Translations under genes and position numbers: made by a program
Shown here: piece after piece, positions 1 to 7,280 of the stretch
How positions within the stretch are numbered: position 1 is the stretch's first letter
Layout: every line of letters starts with the position of its first letter
Assembly: GCF_943914685.1 (NCBI RefSeq)
Contig: NZ_CALUCZ010000009.1
Span: 1-64,000 of the forward strand
Origin: an uncultured Mobiluncus sp.
GTDB taxonomy: Bacteria; Actinomycetota; Actinomycetes; Actinomycetales; Actinomycetaceae
Reading direction: 5' to 3'
Length of the DNA: 64,000 bases
Notes under the pieces: model-generated
Seen by the model: only the letters and a program-made list of their open reading frames with translations
Database searches by the model: none
Told to the model about the DNA's origin: nothing

Positions 1-42
1 TTGCTACGCAAAATTGCGCGCCACTTCCTTGGCCTCGGATAA
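1..42 (+). CDS. Possible 3' end of a gene that starts before the window
   Basis: Frame 1 is open from the first base and ends at TAA (40-42), giving the tail LLRKIARHFLGLG. A G+C-rich hairpin with a T-rich tail begins 7 nt later, as expected after a plus-strand gene. Thirteen codons are too few to identify a product, and the reading may be fortuitous. Confidence 0.3.
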   Translation: MLRKIARHFLGLG

Positions 43-48
43 AGCCGC

Positions 49-80
49 CAGCGGGTCCCCCGCTGACGTGTTTTGGTTTT
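49..80 (+). terminator. Plus-strand intrinsic terminator
   Basis: A 7-bp stem (49-55 with 59-65, loop tcc) is followed by a T-rich run at 69-80. It would end transcription from the gene entering from the left. It faces the terminator of the tRNA cluster, and the T-rich tails of the two hairpins are exact inverted copies (67-87 and 107-127). Confidence 0.6.
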
Positions 81-127
81 ATGAGCCTTTGCAAGCAAGC
101 TTGCCCGGCTCATAAAACCAAAACACG
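67..127. repeat. 21-bp perfect inverted repeat between two facing terminators
   Basis: The 21 bp at 67-87 recur as an exact inverted copy at 107-127. The loop contains a 10-bp palindrome (95-104). An outer 11-bp pair (37-47 with 135-145) is also exactly complementary, so the whole 37-145 segment could form a nested cruciform. Confidence 0.85.
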
Positions 128-156
128 CAGGTCGCGGCTTTATCCTCGACCTGCGT
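112..156 (-). terminator. Terminator of the tRNA cluster
   Basis: Read on the minus strand, just after tRNA-Val, a 10-bp stem (147-156 with 125-134) is followed by the T-rich sequence GTTTTGGTTTT. This is a good intrinsic terminator for the Gly-Cys-Val tRNA cluster. Confidence 0.75.
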
Positions 157-158
157 CG

Positions 159-235
159 TGGTGGGCGATACAGGACTCGAACCTGCGACCTCTTCCGTGT
201 CAAGGAAACGCGCTAACCAGCTGCGCCAACCGCCC
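159..235 (-). tRNA. tRNA-Val (GAC)
   Basis: The minus strand folds as a full cloverleaf. The acceptor is GGGCGGT with ATCGCCC, the T-loop is TTCGAGT, and the anticodon stem encloses loop TTGACAC with anticodon GAC. A discriminator A at 162 is followed by an encoded CCA (159-161). It is the last tRNA of a minus-strand cluster and lies just before the terminator. Confidence 0.95.
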
Positions 236-239
236 GTCG

Positions 240-310
240 AAGTGGGTACCGGATTCGAACCGGTGTATACGGCTTTGCAGGCCGCTGCCTAGCCACTCGG
301 CCAACCCACC
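240..310 (-). tRNA. tRNA-Cys (GCA)
   Basis: A cloverleaf on the minus strand begins GGTGGGT. The anticodon loop CTGCAAA carries anticodon GCA, and the T-loop is TTCGAAT. The discriminator is U, which is characteristic of tRNA-Cys. CCA is not encoded. It is separated from tRNA-Val by only 4 nt, so the two are probably co-transcribed. Confidence 0.95.
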
Positions 311-394
311 AATGTGGTTTTGAGTATTTTACTCTAAAAAGGAACCCGAACCCAGTACGTGTTACGACCCCGGCCGGATTCCTCAGACAGCCAA

Positions 395-435
395 TTTTTG
401 AGGGGAACCGAACCGAGGCTCGATTCCCCCAAAAA
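395..435 (-). other. Hairpin between tRNA-Gly and tRNA-Cys
   Basis: An inverted repeat (395-407 with 424-435, one bulged base) lies just 3' of tRNA-Gly on the minus strand. No clear T-run follows. It could be a processing signal or a partial terminator between tRNA-Gly and the Cys-Val pair. Confidence 0.4.
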
Positions 436-438
436 CCG

Positions 439-511
439 AGCGGATGACGGGACTCGAACCCGCGACCCTCACCTTGGCAAGGTGATGCTCTACCAACTGA
501 GCCACATCCGC
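439..511 (-). tRNA. tRNA-Gly (GCC)
   Basis: A minus-strand cloverleaf has acceptor GCGGATG with CATCCGC, anticodon loop TTGCCAA (anticodon GCC) and T-loop TTCGAGT. The discriminator is U and CCA is not encoded. It is the promoter-proximal gene of the cluster. Confidence 0.95.
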
Positions 512-538
512 GACAAGCCGGAAAAATCCAACCTCAGT

Positions 539-568
539 ATCTTACACATAAGTGAGCGAGGGTTGCAA
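539..568 (-). promoter_or_regulatory. Promoter of the tRNA-Gly/Cys/Val cluster
   Basis: On the minus strand a -35 box TTGCAA (568-563), an 18-bp spacer and a -10 box TAAGAT (544-539) lie upstream of tRNA-Gly. Spacing and position fit a housekeeping sigma promoter. Confidence 0.5.
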
Positions 569-618
569 ATACTCAGCACACCGGAAATCCCTGCCCGGAA
601 CACCCTGGGTACTGGATC

Positions 619-1617
619 TTAGAAAAAACCGGTGGTATCGCCGTTTACTAACCTCATGTTCACCAGCTTGGCCCGATTCTCTGAACGGGACCGATGGCGA
701 ATCTGGCTGACCAACTGACGCACCGCCTCCACACCAATCTTTCGGTCAGGAACTTCCAGAGTGGTCGTTCTGGTCTGGAGCAAGTGTCCCGTAAAAACAT
801 CGCCGACAGCTACAACAGAAACATCGTCCGGCACCGTCACTTTCAGCGACCGGCTCAGTTCTTGCATGAACCCAATGGCGGAAAGAGACCCACAAAAGAC
901 CACCGCGCTGTCCAGATATTTGCGCCATGCCGACACGGCGCGACAACCTGATTCCAGGTTATCCCCCACATTTCCTACCGTATGCAGGGTCAAACCGGCT
1001 TGTTCGCACCCGGTGCGCAAAGCCTGCAAAACACTCTCGTCCAGCCAACTATCTTTGGCATAAAAATAAGTTATCGATTCATGGCGCAACGACCGCAAAT
1101 GTGTCAACAAAACAGCTACGCCCTGTTCCGTATCCGGCACGACGCAAGTTGCTTCATCTAGCAAACAATTGGTCACAACCAACGGTTGAGTGCTCGGTAT
1201 TTCCAGGCGGATACGTCCGGGGATTTCCGGATTGTCGACAATCAATCCGTCAACGTTATTGAACTCCTGTTTGACGGTCCGCAGGGCTCGAGCAGGAACA
1301 ATAGGATACAGAACCGGCAGGTAATGCTCCAAGTACAACTTTTCCTGTATCGCAGCCAACAGTCGATACTTTTCAGGAACAATCATGACGCCAATTTTTT
1401 GGGTGACTGCGTGGGTTCGCAGCCAAAAATTTTCGGGCCGTTCGTAGCCTAAATCATTCGCCACCTGGCGCACTAAAGCTTCCGTCTCGGCATTGATACG
1501 CCCCGGACGATTCAACGCTCGCGAAGCGGTAGAGGTCGCAACGTGTGCCACCTTTGCCACGTCGTCCAAGGTCACCCGCCTTTTGACGGAAGTTGCGGAA
1601 TCCGAAACCTCGTACAT
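619..1617 (-). CDS. LacI-family transcriptional regulator
   Basis: The 332-residue protein has a LacI-type N-terminal helix-turn-helix (about residues 16-62, including TLDDVAKVAHVATSTASRALN read without its last residue) followed by a periplasmic-binding-protein-like effector domain. Length is normal for the family. Such proteins usually repress sugar-use genes, but no sugar operon lies next to it, so the ligand and targets are unknown. It is less GC-rich than the housekeeping genes. A -10-like TAGAAT ends 6 nt before the ATG and there is no Shine-Dalgarno, so the mRNA may be leaderless. The palindrome ATTTTCAGAAAAT upstream could be an autoregulatory operator. Confidence 0.85.
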   Translation of the reverse strand: MYEVSDSATSVKRRVTLDDVAKVAHVATSTASRALNRPGRINAETEALVRQVANDLGYERPENFWLRTHAVTQKIGVMIVPEKYRLLAAIQEKLYLEHYLPVLYPIVPARALRTVKQEFNNVDGLIVDNPEIPGRIRLEIPSTQPLVVTNCLLDEATCVVPDTEQGVAVLLTHLRSLRHESITYFYAKDSWLDESVLQALRTGCEQAGLTLHTVGNVGDNLESGCRAVSAWRKYLDSAVVFCGSLSAIGFMQELSRSLKVTVPDDVSVVAVGDVFTGHLLQTRTTTLEVPDRKIGVEAVRQLVSQIRHRSRSENRAKLVNMRLVNGDTTGFF

Positions 1618-1825
1618 ATCGGAATTCTAAGCATATACTGTAGATTTTCTGAAAATTGTCTGGGCATTTGTCTTAACATATAAAGCTTGTTTTGTCCGTG
1701 TCACGGCTGGCTTTGGCTAAAACTCGTACATAATCCCATTTTGCGCCGTCACTTAGGTTCACCAGACCGTTGCGGAACCGTTGTGTTTCTCGGTTGCGTC
1801 CGTTCTGCCGCGGTACGCCGAGGTT

Positions 1826-1854
1826 TTGCGTTCAGAGCTGCCTAAGGCTAAACT
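1826..1854 (+). promoter_or_regulatory. Promoter of tRNA-Val(CAC)
   Basis: A -35 box TTGCGT (1826-1831), a 17-bp spacer and a -10 box TAAACT (1849-1854) end 11 nt before the tRNA. The spacing suits a stable-RNA promoter. Confidence 0.55.
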
Positions 1855-1865
1855 TGATAAGCCTT

Positions 1866-1940
1866 GGGCCATTAGCGCAGCGGTAGCGCGCTTCCTTCAC
1901 ACGGAAGAGGTCACTGGTTCGATCCCAGTATGGCCCACCA
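1866..1940 (+). tRNA. tRNA-Val (CAC)
   Basis: A plus-strand cloverleaf has acceptor GGGCCAT with ATGGCCC and anticodon loop TTCACAC (anticodon CAC). Discriminator A is at 1937 and CCA is encoded at 1938-1940. It complements the GAC isoacceptor at 159-235. The gene at 1991 starts about 50 nt downstream without an obvious terminator between. Confidence 0.95.
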
Positions 1941-1990
1941 AACTTGTTCTCAGCACGCCTAAAACGGCGCAAGCCGAGTAAGCTGTAACC

Positions 1991-3091
1991 ATGGCCGCCA
2001 AAAAGATTTCTGTCGATACGGTACTTGAGCTGTTCCGCGAGCTGCCCGCCTCTTCAAAAGTTTCCGCCCTCACCGCGCTGGGAACGTCATCGTCTCTGCT
2101 CTGGGCGGGTTCCGCTGCCGCGGGAATGTGGAAAGTCCACCAAGAAGTTTCCAGTCACCGTTGGTTCTGGGAAGACCACATCATCTCCGGACTGGCGAAA
2201 CTGAATGAACTGGGGCTGCTGGCTAACCCGGAAATCTACGCCCCCGGTTTCGCATTGTTCGCTAGCGGAGCACAACGTTATCTGCACCGCAGCGACTGGT
2301 ACTCCAACAAACCCATCTTTCCCCAAACCGGTCAAAAGCTGCATCGTCCCTCGAAAATCAAGAATGCCCCTCCCCTGATCTACGTCGCTCTCGGTGATTC
2401 CGCCGCACAAGGGGTGGGGTGTGAGGACGTGCGGGACTCTTACGTGGCGCTGTTTGCCTCCTACCTGCGACGAGCCACGCAGCGCCGCGTTATTGTGCTG
2501 AATTTTTCCATATCCGGAGCCATCGCCTCGACGGTAGTGAACGCCGAGATTCCGCAACTGCTAGCCACGGGTTTAACGCCGGACATCATCACCCTGGACA
2601 TTGGCGGCAATGATGTGTTTTCCGCCGAGGGGCAAAGCCTCGAAGATTTCCAGCAACAGATGGAAATTATCGTCGAAAGCCTGCCTGCCCCCGCCTTGAT
2701 TTCTGAGGTTCCCCCGGCGAAACCGCTTCCGGCGGATAAACGTGCCCTCGAGATGAATGACATTGTTATCAACGCAGTTTCTCAGTCAGACCACATCTTG
2801 GTTCCCATGCGCCACCTGGGAGATGTGCCTTTGTGGAGAACCCTCACGATTCGAGCCGAGGACGGATTCCACCCCAACACCGACACCTATCGCCAGATTG
2901 CTGCTGAGTTCGTGCGCATGGCTGAACCGCTGCTACAGGAACGCGGCTGGTGGCAAGCCTCGACTGCCGACATAGTCCCTCCGTTGTCCGACGAAACGGA
3001 AGACAATCGCTCCAACCTGTTGAGCGGTCTTTTGAAACTCAAATCCACCGAAAAAGACGACACCACACTGAGCGAGGAGCAGCCCTCATAA
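1991..3091 (+). CDS. SGNH/GDSL-family hydrolase
   Basis: The 366-residue protein contains the SGNH blocks: GDS in YVALGDSAAQGVG (block I, nucleophile Ser), GGND in DIGGNDVF (block III) and DGFHPN (block V His). It is therefore a serine esterase or lipase-type hydrolase; the substrate cannot be told. The roughly 130 residues before the catalytic domain include a hydrophobic stretch near residues 30-47 that may anchor it to the membrane. The last 40 residues are polar and look disordered. It lies 44 nt before glgX on the same strand, so co-transcription is possible. No strong ribosome site precedes the ATG. Confidence 0.8.
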   Translation: MAAKKISVDTVLELFRELPASSKVSALTALGTSSSLLWAGSAAAGMWKVHQEVSSHRWFWEDHIISGLAKLNELGLLANPEIYAPGFALFASGAQRYLHRSDWYSNKPIFPQTGQKLHRPSKIKNAPPLIYVALGDSAAQGVGCEDVRDSYVALFASYLRRATQRRVIVLNFSISGAIASTVVNAEIPQLLATGLTPDIITLDIGGNDVFSAEGQSLEDFQQQMEIIVESLPAPALISEVPPAKPLPADKRALEMNDIVINAVSQSDHILVPMRHLGDVPLWRTLTIRAEDGFHPNTDTYRQIAAEFVRMAEPLLQERGWWQASTADIVPPLSDETEDNRSNLLSGLLKLKSTEKDDTTLSEEQPS

Positions 3092-3134
3092 CCCAAATTC
3101 AGCGCACCGCGCTGGAGTATGAGATATTTAAGTT

Positions 3135-5279
3135 ATGGAAATTTGGCCAGGAAAGCCTTATCCGCTGGGGGCAACTTATGACGGGAGCGGAACCAATTTT
3201 GCCGTCTATTCAGCCAACGCTGAAAAAGTGGAACTCTGTTTGGTAGAGGACGACGGACGGGAAACCGAACGTTTCTCTTTGGATGAAGTCGATGCCCACG
3301 TGTGGCACGGCTACATCCCTAACCTCCGCCCCGGGCAACACTACGGGTACCGGGTCCACGGCCCTTATGAACCCACCAAAGGGCAGCGTTTCAATCCGAG
3401 CAAACTGCTGCTGGACCCTTATGCCAAAGCCATCGCCGGCGACTTAGACGGCGATATGTCGATTTTTGCCTATCCGGCCGGGGACCCGGACGGATATTCG
3501 GACGCGGATTCGGCGGCACACACGATGCATTCAGTCGTCATCAACCCTTTCTTTGACTGGGGAAACGACCGCCACCCCCGCTTGGATTACCCGGACCTGG
3601 TCATCTATGAAACCCACGTCAAGGGTATGACCATGTTGAACCCTGCCATTCCCGAACCGCTGCGAGGAACCTATGCGGGAATGGGGCACCCGAACAACGT
3701 TTCCTATCTGAAACACCTGGGCGTGAATGCGGTGGAGCTCATGCCGGTGCACCAATTTGTCACCGATCCGTCTCTGGAGGCAAAAGGTCTGAAGAACTAT
3801 TGGGGTTACAACACCATCGGCTATTTTGCCCCACATAACGGCTATTGTTCGGATCGTCGCGGCGACCGCCAGGTCGAGGAATTTAAGCAAATGGTCAAAG
3901 ACCTGCATTCGGCCGGTATCGAAGTTATCCTCGACGTCGTCTACAACCACACCGCCGAGGGCAACCAGATGGGACCGACCCTGTCTTTCCGCGGCTTGGA
4001 CAACGAAGTGTACTACCGCCTGGTGGAGGGCGACCGGGAACACTACTTCGACACGACCGGGACTGGCAATTCCCTGCTGATGCGCTCCCCCGCGGTACTG
4101 CAGCTGATTATGGATTCGCTGCGCTATTGGATTACCGAGATGCACGTCGATGGTTTCCGGTTTGACCTCGCGTCGACCCTGGCGCGGGAACTCAGCTCGG
4201 TTGACAAACTTTCAGCATTCTTTGACATCATTCACCAAGATCCGATTATTTCCCAGGTCAAGCTCATTGCCGAGCCTTGGGACGTCGGCGAAGGCGGCTA
4301 CAACGTGGGCGGTTTCCCGATTTTGTGGTCAGAATGGAACGGCAAGTATCGCGACACGGTACGGGATTATTGGCGCGGCGAGCCCGCGAAACTCGGCGAG
4401 TTCGCGTCCCGGTTCAGTGGTTCGGCAGACCTCTATGCCCACACCGGGCGCCTACCGGTGGCCTCCATCAACTTTGTGACCGCTCATGACGGATTTACCT
4501 TGCTTGACCTGGTTTCCTATAACGACAAACATAACCAAGCCAATGGCGAAGGCGGGGTCGACGGGGACAATAACAACAAGTCTTGGAATCACGGAGAGGA
4601 AGGTCCCAGCAGCGACGAGTCCATCAACGAGTTGCGCCGCCGCCAACGTTTCAACTTCCTCACCACCCTGCTGCTGTCCCAAGGGGTGCCCATGATTTCC
4701 CACGGAGACGAGTTGGGGCGCACCCAGGGCGGCAACAACAACGGTTATTGCCAGGACAACGAAATCACCTGGATTCATTGGAACGAAGACGCGCGTGACC
4801 AAAAGATGTTCGACTTTACCCGAGCCCTGATTCACCTGCGCAACGAACACCCGGTGTTTCGTCGGCGCCGGTTCTTGGCTGGGGACGCGGCTCGCGGCGG
4901 CGAATCGGATCGCGGCGACATCGAGTGGTTCAGCGTTAACGGCGAGCATATGACCGATGAAGAATGGACCACCGCTTATGCCAAAGCCCTGACGATTTCC
5001 CTGAATGGGGCTTCTATTGACGAACCGGGCAAACGTGGCGAGCGCGTGGAGGACGATGATTTTATCCTCATGTTCAACGCCTCCGAAAAGGACTTGGAGT
5101 TCACTATGCCGCAGTGGACTCACGATTTGCAGTGGTATCGGGTCATTGACACGACCGCACAACAGCCGATTGAGACAGATTTCGTGCGGGCCAAGCTATT
5201 GGGTTCTCCCGAGACCGTTACGGTGCATTCCCGTTCCATAGTGGTTTTGGCTTCCCCTTTGGCTGACCGTTCTCTCTAG
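3135..5279 (+). CDS. glgX: Glycogen debranching protein GlgX
   Basis: The 714-residue GH13 enzyme hydrolyses alpha-1,6 branches of glycogen or limit dextrin. The N-terminus (PLGATYDGSGTNFAVYSANA) is the CBM48-type domain. The catalytic barrel shows EVILDVVYNHTAEG, then DGFRFDLAS with the nucleophile Asp, then LIAEPWDVG with the acid/base Glu, and later FVTAHDGFTLLDLVSY. The insert QANGEGGVDGDNNNKSWN is typical of GlgX rather than of GlgB. Full length. No other glycogen genes are present here, so the rest of the pathway must be elsewhere. Confidence 0.93.
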   Translation: MEIWPGKPYPLGATYDGSGTNFAVYSANAEKVELCLVEDDGRETERFSLDEVDAHVWHGYIPNLRPGQHYGYRVHGPYEPTKGQRFNPSKLLLDPYAKAIAGDLDGDMSIFAYPAGDPDGYSDADSAAHTMHSVVINPFFDWGNDRHPRLDYPDLVIYETHVKGMTMLNPAIPEPLRGTYAGMGHPNNVSYLKHLGVNAVELMPVHQFVTDPSLEAKGLKNYWGYNTIGYFAPHNGYCSDRRGDRQVEEFKQMVKDLHSAGIEVILDVVYNHTAEGNQMGPTLSFRGLDNEVYYRLVEGDREHYFDTTGTGNSLLMRSPAVLQLIMDSLRYWITEMHVDGFRFDLASTLARELSSVDKLSAFFDIIHQDPIISQVKLIAEPWDVGEGGYNVGGFPILWSEWNGKYRDTVRDYWRGEPAKLGEFASRFSGSADLYAHTGRLPVASINFVTAHDGFTLLDLVSYNDKHNQANGEGGVDGDNNNKSWNHGEEGPSSDESINELRRRQRFNFLTTLLLSQGVPMISHGDELGRTQGGNNNGYCQDNEITWIHWNEDARDQKMFDFTRALIHLRNEHPVFRRRRFLAGDAARGGESDRGDIEWFSVNGEHMTDEEWTTAYAKALTISLNGASIDEPGKRGERVEDDDFILMFNASEKDLEFTMPQWTHDLQWYRVIDTTAQQPIETDFVRAKLLGSPETVTVHSRSIVVLASPLADRSL

Positions 5280-5367
5280 GTCGGGCGCCCGACGGTCCGC
5301 GGAGATATTTCAGGTCTGCAGGGCGTGGTAAGGCCGGTTTTCCCTCTCTCTCGCTTACGCTGAGAGG

Positions 5368-5943
5368 GTGAGCAAGGCGAGTTCAACGGCGCAAACGCAG
5401 GTCCCCCCGGCGTGGGAGCTCGCTCTTTTGTCACTGCGTCAGGCGTCGGTGCCGTCTCGAGTTTCTATTCACGAGGTTCCTGCCCCGGCACAAATTGCCC
5501 CTTACGCGGTGGCGATTAGCGCGGAGACGGCGCTGCACGTGGAGGCGGAGGCTCCCGCTACCGGCCGGTTTGTGTGTCTCTACGATCCGCAGACCCAAGA
5601 AGGTTGGGGCGGCGAGTTCCGAGTTATTGCTCTGGTGGCGACCGATACGGAGTTAGCTTTGGGCGAAGATCCGCTGGCGGGGGAAGTCGCTTGGTCTTGG
5701 CTGCGCGAGTGTTTGGAGAGCCGAGACGCTGATTACGGACATTTGGTGGGTACCGCCACCACGACCATCGACCGTTCTTTTGAGGGGTTCGCGCTGCGCG
5801 CCACCTCCGCTACCCTAGAGATTCGCGCCTCTTGGACCCCCGGCAGCCCCGATTTGAGCGCCCATTTCCTAGCGTGGCTGGACACTATGCTCCAGGCGAC
5901 CGGGCTTTCTCCTGAGGAAAACGTCACTCAGCTGCGACATTAG
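5368..5943 (+). CDS. DUF3000-family protein
   Basis: The 191-residue protein matches the actinobacterial DUF3000 family in its start (WELALLSLRQASVPSRVSIHE) less the last residue, in its length and in its place directly upstream of an RNase D gene. No catalytic motif or membrane segment is visible. The start is GTG at 5368. Function is unknown; conserved linkage to RNase D and dxs suggests a housekeeping role, which is inference. Confidence 0.8.
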   Translation: MSKASSTAQTQVPPAWELALLSLRQASVPSRVSIHEVPAPAQIAPYAVAISAETALHVEAEAPATGRFVCLYDPQTQEGWGGEFRVIALVATDTELALGEDPLAGEVAWSWLRECLESRDADYGHLVGTATTTIDRSFEGFALRATSATLEIRASWTPGSPDLSAHFLAWLDTMLQATGLSPEENVTQLRH

Positions 5944-6047
5944 AACCCTCCCGACCGCCCTTGTGCGCTCACAGATATCCCACCGGTAGCACTCCTACGG
6001 TGCGGCAGGACGAGTACAGCCGCCCCAGGTTATAACATAGAACCGTT

Positions 6048-7280
6048 ATGTCGAGCACTACCTCAAAACCGCAATCCCCCCGGCTGGTCACCCGTACCCG
6101 CGAGCCTTTAGCTCCGATTGTGGACACCCCCGCAGCTCTGCAACACGTCTGTGAACTCGTCGCCGCCGCTGCGGGCCCGGTGGCGCTCGATACCGAACGT
6201 GCCGGATCGTTTCGCTATTCACAAGGCGCCTACCTGGTGCAATTGCGTCGCGAGGGCGTAGGCACGTTCCTCATCGACCCGATAGCCTTTCCCGATTTGG
6301 AGCCATTGAGCCGCGCTATTGGCAAGTCGGAGTGGATTTTGCACGACGCGACCCAAGATTTGCCCTGTCTGTTGGAACTGGGAATGCGCCCGCAGCTGCT
6401 GTTTGACACGGAACTGGCGGCGAAACTGCTGAACTTTGAGGGGTTCGGCTTGGCCGCGGTGATGGAGCAGGTACTGGGCATCACCCTGGCGAAAGAACAT
6501 TCCGCGGCGGATTGGTCCACCCGCCCCCTGCCCTCCGAATGGCAGACCTACGCCGCCCTAGACGTGGATTACCTCATTGACCTTCGCAATCAGCTGTGGC
6601 TAAGACTGCAAGACGAGGATAAAGACGACTGGGCGGAGCAAGAATTCGACTATCTGTTGGATTTTCAGCCCCCCGCGCCCAAACCCGATCCGTGGCGTCA
6701 CGTCCCCGGTTCTGGAAAAGTCCACGCCCCGCGCAATCTCGCCGCCCTGCGGGAACTGTGGTATTCCCGCGATGAACTGGCCCAAGACGAAGATTTGGCA
6801 CCTACCAAAGTGCTGACGAACGCGGCAATGATTGCCCTGGCGGCGGGGTTGCCAAAGGGCAAACGTTACATGGGGGCTTTGGAGGATTTTCGCCACGACC
6901 GGGTCGGCCGGAAACGAGCCGACCGCTGGTTTGCAGCCTTGCGCAGGTCCTATCAACTGTCTGCCCAGGAACTTCCCCCACGGCGTGCCCCGCGTATCCC
7001 CGGAGAGGTTCCAGATTCGCGCACTTTTACGCACAATCACCCGCTGGAGGCCGATCGGTGGCGGCGTTTGCGTGAAACCGTGGCCGCGGTGGCTAGCCAG
7101 TTAGATGTCCACTACGAGGTCATGCTGGAACCGAAAACTATCCGTCGGCTGGCTTGGGTGCTGCCTGAAGACGCCCCGGAATCCCAGGTCCTGGAGGTAT
7201 TGCAGGCCAGTCAGGCGCGGCCTTGGCAGATTGAAAATACTTTGGATTTGCTGGTGAAAGCCCTTAAATCCGAGAATTAA
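6048..7280 (+). CDS. rnd: Ribonuclease D with HRDC domain
   Basis: The 410-residue 3'-5' exoribonuclease acts in maturation of structured RNAs. The DEDD-type catalytic residues are visible: ALDTERA (exo I), LHDATQDLPCL (exo II) and YAALDVDYLIDLR (exo III, with the Tyr of the DEDDy class). An HRDC domain follows at about residues 220-300. The gene ends 17 nt inside the 3' end of dxs on the opposite strand. Neighbours DUF3000 and dxs are the usual ones in actinobacteria. Confidence 0.92.
   Translation: MSSTTSKPQSPRLVTRTREPLAPIVDTPAALQHVCELVAAAAGPVALDTERAGSFRYSQGAYLVQLRREGVGTFLIDPIAFPDLEPLSRAIGKSEWILHDATQDLPCLLELGMRPQLLFDTELAAKLLNFEGFGLAAVMEQVLGITLAKEHSAADWSTRPLPSEWQTYAALDVDYLIDLRNQLWLRLQDEDKDDWAEQEFDYLLDFQPPAPKPDPWRHVPGSGKVHAPRNLAALRELWYSRDELAQDEDLAPTKVLTNAAMIALAAGLPKGKRYMGALEDFRHDRVGRKRADRWFAALRRSYQLSAQELPPRRAPRIPGEVPDSRTFTHNHPLEADRWRRLRETVAAVASQLDVHYEVMLEPKTIRRLAWVLPEDAPESQVLEVLQASQARPWQIENTLDLLVKALKSEN

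Noticed and set aside
1781..1981. 66-codon plus-strand frame
   Set aside because: It spans the complete tRNA-Val(CAC) gene and its promoter.
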